Assembly: GCA_038116745.1 (NCBI GenBank)
Contig: JAYODW010000011.1
Location: 1-64,000, forward strand
Source of the DNA: JAYODW01 sp038116745
GTDB taxonomy: Bacteria; Pseudomonadota; Gammaproteobacteria; Ga0077536
Length of the DNA: 64,000 nt
Reading direction: 5' to 3'
Shown here: positions 59,064-64,000 of the stretch, in pieces
Position numbering within the stretch: position 1 is the stretch's first letter
Layout: each line of letters begins with the position of its first letter
Program-made: the position numbers and the translations under genes
The notes under the pieces: model-generated
Databases searched by the model: none
The model's input: only the letters and a program-made list of their open reading frames with translations
What the model was told of the DNA's origin: nothing

Positions 59064-60803
59064 TCAGGTGGCCGCCTGCGCCTGCACAGCAGCCAGGAGC
59101 ACGGGCAATGGATGCCGCGCAATGATGGTCTTAACGCCGGCAGCGAGGGCAGCCGCGACGCCGGCGTCTGATTCGATCGCCCCGCCGCGCACCACGGACC
59201 GCCCGTGCAGCAGCTCTGCGAGGCGGGCAGGATCCTCGCCGCCTTCAACGCCGCCGAGGTCGAAAGCATCGGCGGCTTCAGCGGCAGTCTCCGCCAGCAC
59301 CGCGATCGGGCTGCGCGCCGCGGCCCAGCCGACCAGCTGCGCCATGCGCGGATCCGCGGTCTCGTCAGGTGTTTCGACCTCGAGAACGCCGGCGTAGATC
59401 TGCCCGCTGTTGGCATCGACCGTCACTATCTGTCCGGCCAGCGCAGTCACGCTCCCACTTCCGCAGCCGACCAGGCAGGGCACACCGAGCGCACGACCGA
59501 CCACCGCGGCGTGGGATGTCGAGCCTCCCTGCTCGGTCACTACCGCGGCTGCAGCAATCATGCCGTGGACGTCCTCCGGGCTGGTGGTGGCACGGGCGAG
59601 CACCACCGCCTCGCCGCGGGCATGGCGCGACTCCGCCTCGTCTGAATCCGTCACCACTATCCCCGTGCCCACACCCTGACAGGCGATTTCACCGCGCGCG
59701 AGAACCGTCTGCCCGGCTGCACCGTCCGCTGCGAGCCGTGGCCTGAGCAAGGTCCGCACCTGCTCGGCGGAAACCCGCGAGAGCGCGGTTGCCTCGTCGA
59801 TCCGCCCTTCTGCGACCATATCGGCGGCGAAGCGGACGGCCGCCTGCGGCGCGCGCTTCGCCGCCCGTGACTGCAGCAGAAACAGACTGCCCTGCTGTAC
59901 GGTGAACTCGATATCCTGTACGTCACCATTTTCGCTTTCCAGCGCGGCGGCGGCGCGCATCAGCTCCTGGTACACGCCGGGCAGACTGCGTTCCAACGCC
60001 GACAGCGGCTCCGGCGTGAACTTACCCGAGACCACATCTTCACCCTGCGCCTGATGCAGATACTCGCCATAGGGCGCCGGTTCACCGGTGAGCGGGTTGC
60101 GGCTGAACAGCACCCCGGTGCCTGAGCGCTCGTCGAGATTGCCGAATACCATCGCCTGAATGGTGACTGCCGTGCCCAGGCTGTCGGGGATCGCGTGATG
60201 TTTGCGGTAGCGCTTGGCGCGCCGCGAGTTCCAGGAGGCAAACACTGCCTCCACCGCCGCCTGCAGTTGCTCGCGCGGCGTCGCGGGCACGGCTGCGCCC
60301 TCGGCGGCGATTGCCGCCAGCAGGCTGTGCGGATCGTGCACCGGGTCGAGCACCAGTTTCAGGACGATGCTCGCATAAAGCTCGAGGAAACGTCGGTGGG
60401 TATCACGCGCAAAATCCGGGTCGCCCGCTTCCGCAGCCAGCGCCTGCTCGGTCGCAGCATTGATGCCGAGATTCAGCACGGTGTCCATCATGCCGGGCAT
60501 GGAGATCGCAGCCCCGGAGCGGACTGAGACCAGCAGCGGCTTGTGCGTGGCGCCGAGACCACGTCCGGTCGCCTGCTCCAGCCAGGCCACCGCTTCGTCC
60601 AGCTCCTGCGCCAGACCCATGGGGAACTCACCGCCTTCGAGGTAGGCACGACAGGCGTCGGTGGTAACCACCACCGCAGGCGGCACCGGCAGCCCCAGAC
60701 TCTGCATGCGCGCCACCGACCAGGCTTTGCCCCCGATATCCTCGCGCGGCGGCAGGCTCGTGCCGTCCAGCGCCATGATGAAGCGTCCCAGTTTCTTTCC
60801 CAT
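59064..60803 (-). CDS. PPDK-like ATP phosphotransferase without PEP/pyruvate barrel
   Basis: A 579-residue protein, against about 870-900 for pyruvate phosphate dikinase. The N-terminal ATP-grasp part carries LLVSVRSGAAISMPGMMDT and GVLFSRNPLTGEP, and the swivelling phosphohistidine domain has TEQGGSTSHAAVVGRALGVP with His431. After that only about 120 residues follow, so the C-terminal TIM barrel that binds pyruvate/PEP is absent, with no frameshift visible. The protein may therefore transfer phosphate from ATP through His431 to some other acceptor, as phenylphosphate synthase does. Start at 60803 is used over 60854. It is 36 bases before the biotin carrier gene, so it is in the same transcript. 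Confidence 0.88.
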   Translation of the reverse strand: MGKKLGRFIMALDGTSLPPREDIGGKAWSVARMQSLGLPVPPAVVVTTDACRAYLEGGEFPMGLAQELDEAVAWLEQATGRGLGATHKPLLVSVRSGAAISMPGMMDTVLNLGINAATEQALAAEAGDPDFARDTHRRFLELYASIVLKLVLDPVHDPHSLLAAIAAEGAAVPATPREQLQAAVEAVFASWNSRRAKRYRKHHAIPDSLGTAVTIQAMVFGNLDERSGTGVLFSRNPLTGEPAPYGEYLHQAQGEDVVSGKFTPEPLSALERSLPGVYQELMRAAAALESENGDVQDIEFTVQQGSLFLLQSRAAKRAPQAAVRFAADMVAEGRIDEATALSRVSAEQVRTLLRPRLAADGAAGQTVLARGEIACQGVGTGIVVTDSDEAESRHARGEAVVLARATTSPEDVHGMIAAAAVVTEQGGSTSHAAVVGRALGVPCLVGCGSGSVTALAGQIVTVDANSGQIYAGVLEVETPDETADPRMAQLVGWAAARSPIAVLAETAAEAADAFDLGGVEGGEDPARLAELLHGRSVVRGGAIESDAGVAAALAAGVKTIIARHPLPVLLAAVQAQAAT

Positions 60804-60972
60804 GATGTTTCCCGTTCCGACGACGGTTCGCTTGACCGCCCGCCATCCCGGCACTCTGCCACCGGGTCAGGGCGATCCTGGCTGCCAGGCACCGCCCCGT
60901 CGCGTGGAGAGCCGTCTCCTCATTTAATACCCGACCGCCCGGCCCGGGTTTGTGATCTTCCGCAGGCGGCGC

Positions 60973-62211
60973 TCAGGCGCCGATGATGTTGACGCAGGTC
61001 ACCGCCTCTTCAATGCCGACGATGCCGCCGCCGTTCTGCGCCAGACCGATCCTGGCACCGTCCACCTGCCGTCCCCCGGCCGCGCCACGCAGCTGCAGCA
61101 CCAGTTCGTAAATCTGCCCGAGCCCGGTAGCCCCGATAGGATGACCCTTCGATTCCAGCCCCCCCGAGGGATTGACCGGCAGCCGCCCCCCGAGCGTCGT
61201 CTCGCCGCGCTCGGCAGCAGGTCCGCCGTCGCCGAGCGCGCACAGACCAAGCGCCTCCAGCTCGATGATTTCACCCATCGCCGTGGCGTCGTGAACCTCC
61301 GCCACATCGATGTCTGCCGGGCCCAGTCCGGCCTGGGCATAGGCCTTCTCTCCCGCCAGCCGGCTGGCATGCTTATCGAATTCCGTGATCGCGCGGTTGC
61401 TCCCGGCCTGAATGACGCTCGCCAGCACGCGCGGGGTTTCTTTCCGCGCCTGCTGGAGCCGCTTGAGTCCAGCGCTGTTGCACACGATCGCCGCAGCCGC
61501 GCCGTCGCTGACCGGCGAACACATTGGCAGGGTCAGCGGATACGTAATCGGCGCTGCAGCAAGAACCTCGTCGACAGAAAAAGCTTTCTGGTACTGCGAC
61601 AACGGATTGCCGGTGGAATGCTGGTGGTTTTTCGCGGCAATGGCTGCGAGCTGCTTCTGCGTGGTGCCGAATTCGCGCATGTGCATGCGACAGAATCCCG
61701 CATAAATGTCCATGAATACGCTGTAGGGACGCGGCGAGGTCGAGCCTTCAGGTACTTCGACCCCCTCCGCCATGGCGGAGAAAAGGGCTTTGCTCTGCTC
61801 CACCTCATGCACGTCCCAGGCGCCGTCGAAGGCGCTGAACATGAGGTTTTTGTCGTTAGAGAACATTTTTTCCACGCCGATAGCCAGCGCGATATCCGCC
61901 GCACCGGCACGGATGTAGTTAACCGCCATGTGGAAAGCGGTACTGGCCGTCGCACAGGCGTTCTCGACATTGATCACCGGAACGCCGGAGACGCCGAAAG
62001 GACGCAGCGCAATCTCGCCACGAACCATGTCCTGGCCTTCCATGTGGCCCTGTACGCAATTGCCGAAAAACACCGCTTCCAGCTGCCCGACCTCACACCC
62101 GGCATCCTGCAGAGCTGCGTTGAGTGCCTCGCCCGCCAGGTCTTTCAGGCTTCGTTCAAGGTGCTTGCCGAAATGCGTCATGCTGACGCCGGCGATAAAA
62201 ACGTCGCTCAT
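60973..62211 (-). CDS. Thiolase-family protein (SCP2-type)
   Basis: A 412-residue thiolase-like enzyme. It opens VFIAGVSMTHFGKHLERSL, has the nucleophile Cys in VENACATASTAFHMAV (about residue 83), and GLESKGHPIGATGLGQI with the catalytic His; the C-terminal active Cys is in EEAVTCVNIIGA. This is the non-FadA, SCP2/acetyl-CoA acetyltransferase layout often linked to OB-fold DUF35 partners, but no DUF35 gene is seen here. GGAAGGGAG precedes ATG 62211. It is 169 bases before the PPDK-like gene and probably starts the cluster. Confidence 0.9.
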   Translation of the reverse strand: MSDVFIAGVSMTHFGKHLERSLKDLAGEALNAALQDAGCEVGQLEAVFFGNCVQGHMEGQDMVRGEIALRPFGVSGVPVINVENACATASTAFHMAVNYIRAGAADIALAIGVEKMFSNDKNLMFSAFDGAWDVHEVEQSKALFSAMAEGVEVPEGSTSPRPYSVFMDIYAGFCRMHMREFGTTQKQLAAIAAKNHQHSTGNPLSQYQKAFSVDEVLAAAPITYPLTLPMCSPVSDGAAAAIVCNSAGLKRLQQARKETPRVLASVIQAGSNRAITEFDKHASRLAGEKAYAQAGLGPADIDVAEVHDATAMGEIIELEALGLCALGDGGPAAERGETTLGGRLPVNPSGGLESKGHPIGATGLGQIYELVLQLRGAAGGRQVDGARIGLAQNGGGIVGIEEAVTCVNIIGA

Positions 62212-62296
62212 GCTCCCTTCCTCATAGCTGTTGCGCCGCCCGGCAGAGCCCGGTCTCCAGGCGGTCGGCAATGATACCGTTTTGCGCGATCCCCGA

Positions 62297-63058
62297 TCAC
62301 AGCGTCAGGCCCGCAAGAAACTCGCCCAGCGCGGCTGTAACGGGCTCAGCGGCCTCCACGTTGACACCATGCCCGGCCCCGGAGACCACCACCCGGCGGG
62401 CACCGGGAATCCGACTTTCCATGTACGCCGTCGCATCCACGAACGGGGTGTCATCGCTGCCGACCACGATCAGGGCGGGTACGACGACCGATCGCAGGCT
62501 GTCAATCACCGTCGCGTCGACCTGCGTCAGAATCCCGCGTGCCGCCGCAGCCAGACCAGCCGGCGTGCCAGCCACGCTGATCGCAACCTCGGGTGCGCGG
62601 GCACTGCCGTCAAAACCGCGCACAGCGATGCGCTCAGCGCGGGATCGCGCGCGCTCGTTCCAGCGTGCGCGTGCCTCGTCATTGCGATACCCCGGACCGC
62701 AGGCCTGCGCATACAGGGCGCCAACCCGGGTCGGGTGGCGCGCATGGAAAGCCAGCGACATATAGCCTCCGAGAGAATGACCGCCGATCACCGCCTGTTC
62801 CAGCTCAAGGTGATCGAGCAGTGCGAGCAGATCGGCCATCGTATGTTCGTGGGTGAACTGCGCATCATCCATCGGGCATTGCGTCCGGCCATGCCCCCGC
62901 ATGTCCCAGGTGATGAACCGATAGCGGTCACCAAGAACGTCAATCTGCGGCCGCCACATCTCGCCGGATGCGCCGAAGCCGTGAGTCAGGAGGACCGGCA
63001 GGCCGGTGCCGCTGTCGCTGTAGTGCAGACGTGCTGCGTCTCTGTCGAGCCATGCCAT
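62297..63058 (-). CDS. Alpha/beta hydrolase (Ser nucleophile)
   Basis: A 253-residue alpha/beta hydrolase. LLTHGFGASGEMWRPQ is the oxyanion segment, TWDMRGHGRTQCP follows, the nucleophile elbow is IGGHSLGGYMSLAFH (Ser), the Asp is in LIVVGSDDTPF, and the His is in VVSGAGHGVNVEAAEP. The catalytic triad is complete. Enol-lactonase, C-C hydrolase or esterase activity is likely. Start ATG 63058 lies three bases after the DUF938 gene stop, so the two are co-transcribed. Confidence 0.9.
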   Translation of the reverse strand: MAWLDRDAARLHYSDSGTGLPVLLTHGFGASGEMWRPQIDVLGDRYRFITWDMRGHGRTQCPMDDAQFTHEHTMADLLALLDHLELEQAVIGGHSLGGYMSLAFHARHPTRVGALYAQACGPGYRNDEARARWNERARSRAERIAVRGFDGSARAPEVAISVAGTPAGLAAAARGILTQVDATVIDSLRSVVVPALIVVGSDDTPFVDATAYMESRIPGARRVVVSGAGHGVNVEAAEPVTAALGEFLAGLTL

Positions 63059-63061
63059 GGG

Positions 63062-63703
63062 TCATTCCTCCTCGGCGTCATCGGCAAGGACCGCTGCAGC
63101 CGCGCCGGCTTTGCGCCATACCAGCAGGCGATTGTTAGCCGGCATGGCACGGTCCTCCAATAACCGCAAACCAGCGGCAGCAGCCAGGGCGCAGACCGCC
63201 TCGCGATCGCGGATGGCATAAGCCGGGTTTTCAGCAGCAAGCCAGGCATCCAGACGCCGGTTGCCTTCGCTGGTGTAGCGCCCTTCCTCGTTGAACGGAC
63301 CATAAACCACGAGCAGCCCCTGGTCACACAGCGCCCGCGTGCAGCCGCTCATGAATACCGGCACCGCTTCCCAGGGCATGAAATGAAGCATGTTGGCGCT
63401 GTAGATGGCGTCCCAGGAGCCACCCGGCCAGGCAGCGGCTTCCTGGGCCACATCCAGCACCACCGGCGGCAGCAGGTTGGCCAGCGCGCTCTCTTCAACC
63501 CAGGCGCGGATCCCGGGCAGGCATTCAGGCAGATCGCTGCACTGCCAGACCACCCCGGGCAAAGCAGCGGCGAAATGCACCGCGTGCTGGCCGCTACCGG
63601 CGCCGACCTCGAGCACGCGCGCCGGTACGCAAAGGTAAGCGCGCAGCGCTTCGAGGATCGGGCCCTTGTTGCGCTCGGCGGCGGGGAAAAACGGTTTCGT
63701 CAT
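63062..63703 (-). CDS. DUF938 class I SAM-dependent methyltransferase-like protein
   Basis: A 213-residue DUF938 protein. PFFPAAERNKGPILEALRAY is the family opening, motif I is VLEVGAGSGQHAVHFAAAL, then WQCSDLPECLPGIRAW, WDAIYSANMLHFMPWEAV and LVVYGPFNEEGRYTSEGNRRLDAWL, all standard for the group. Homology starts at ATG 63703; the open frame runs on to 63760. No substrate is known for this family. It lies three bases before the alpha/beta hydrolase gene. Confidence 0.9.
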   Translation of the reverse strand: MTKPFFPAAERNKGPILEALRAYLCVPARVLEVGAGSGQHAVHFAAALPGVVWQCSDLPECLPGIRAWVEESALANLLPPVVLDVAQEAAAWPGGSWDAIYSANMLHFMPWEAVPVFMSGCTRALCDQGLLVVYGPFNEEGRYTSEGNRRLDAWLAAENPAYAIRDREAVCALAAAAGLRLLEDRAMPANNRLLVWRKAGAAAAVLADDAEEE

Positions 63704-63820
63704 GCGCGGCCGCCGGCTGTCGGCCTTGGTGGTACGCGCCCCGCACCTCGCCTCCGGCATCTTTTGAGTTCGAACATCACCGCATCATAATGAGGTCGTG
63801 GCCGCGAACGGAGGTGTCCC

Positions 63821-64000
63821 ATGGTTCTCAGCGCGCAACGTGACGACGTTCATACCCATTTTGGCGAGCGGGAAGATGCGATGCAGAGCTATCTGCGCGC
63901 CGGCGAGGATCGCGCCATGTCCCTCGGCAACCGCGGTCCCATCCGTTTCGACTCCGCAGGCAATGTTGAGCAATCCATCCTGGATGCCTACTGGAAAACC
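63821..64000 (+). CDS. Probable PhyH-like dioxygenase, 5' end only
   Basis: The first 60 codons of a gene that runs off the window. GGAGGTG precedes the ATG. The visible protein starts MVLSAQRDDVHTHFGERED, and GNRGPIRFDSAGNVEQSI followed by DAYWKT resembles the N-terminus of a subgroup of phytanoyl-CoA dioxygenase-like proteins. No metal ligand is in the visible part, so the family call is tentative. Confidence 0.6.
   Translation, partial: MVLSAQRDDVHTHFGEREDAMQSYLRAGEDRAMSLGNRGPIRFDSAGNVEQSILDAYWKT

Noticed and set aside
60952..62274. 440-codon plus-strand frame opposite the SCP2-type thiolase
   Set aside because: Antisense shadow; thiolase motifs on the minus strand are complete.
1..64000. 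Search by eye for tRNA, rRNA, CRISPR repeats, insertion sequence ends, integrases and phage genes
   Set aside because: None seen; no long direct repeats or transposase-like frames were noticed.

Overview
The window is high-GC, densely coded proteobacterial DNA, most likely from a gammaproteobacterium. Support for this comes from an E. coli-type MotA/MotB pair, SurE, a YheU (UPF0270) homologue, DUF1840, DUF502 and DUF938 proteins, and the large number of acyl-CoA, flavin and short-chain-dehydrogenase genes typical of environmental Gammaproteobacteria that live on lipids, ketones or steroids. I saw no rRNA, tRNA, insertion sequence, integrase, CRISPR array or phage gene. A run of exactly 100 N (37415-37514) shows that this is a scaffolded assembly. 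No stretch over 300 bases lacks a gene; the longest gene-poor stretch (19708-20161) holds a 40-residue membrane protein gene and its terminator.

Layout. 1-2164: LysR regulator divergent from a luciferase-like flavin oxidoreductase. 2193-3867: two SDR enzymes. 3898-8704: a five-gene minus-strand operon headed by a gene with an in-frame UGA, read here as selenocysteine in a UGSC motif with a bacterial SECIS hairpin right after it. It is followed by a co-encoded conserved protein, an amidase, an SDR and a methyltransferase. 8813-18799: DUF1840, a DDN-type reductase, DUF502, an amidohydrolase-cupin-metallo-beta-lactamase-fold set, a Baeyer-Villiger monooxygenase (BVMO), an epoxide-hydrolase-like enzyme, enoyl-CoA hydratase, SnoaL, MaoC and PilZ genes. 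18832-26567: extradiol dioxygenase, small membrane protein, acyl-CoA ligase coupled to an HsaA-like flavin monooxygenase, a second BVMO, enoyl-CoA hydratase and quinone oxidoreductase, a set suited to ring and ketone breakdown. 26855-35403: mixed functions (TauD dioxygenase, Ca/Na exchanger, SurE, HAD, YheU, a PQQ-haem dehydrogenase lacking the vicinal cysteines, another luciferase-like enzyme).

35559-45996 is the most unusual region: motA, motB (cut by the N gap), an NCS2 nucleobase permease with an RsbW-like ATPase-related tail, a 1721-residue pseudokinase/AAA-ATPase/TPR/GAF/PP2C protein, a GPP34 (GOLPH3-like) protein, a STAS protein and an RsbW-type ATPase. The last four genes are tightly packed and look like one partner-switching signalling operon; the permease tail suggests that the transporter belongs to it.

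46075-54413 holds further oxidoreductases, a methyltransferase, a C45-type peptidase/acyltransferase, a flippase-like protein divergent from a CDP-alcohol phosphotransferase-like protein lacking its last motif Asp, a PhyH dioxygenase and a MAPEG protein. 54468-62211 is a minus-strand cluster with thiolase, carboxyltransferase, biotin carboxylase, biotin carrier, a PPDK-like ATP phosphotransferase without the PEP/pyruvate barrel, and a second thiolase. Together these look like a biotin-dependent carboxylation route for an acyl-CoA or ketone with a non-standard phosphorylation step. The window ends with a hydrolase, a DUF938 methyltransferase and the 5' end of a probable dioxygenase.
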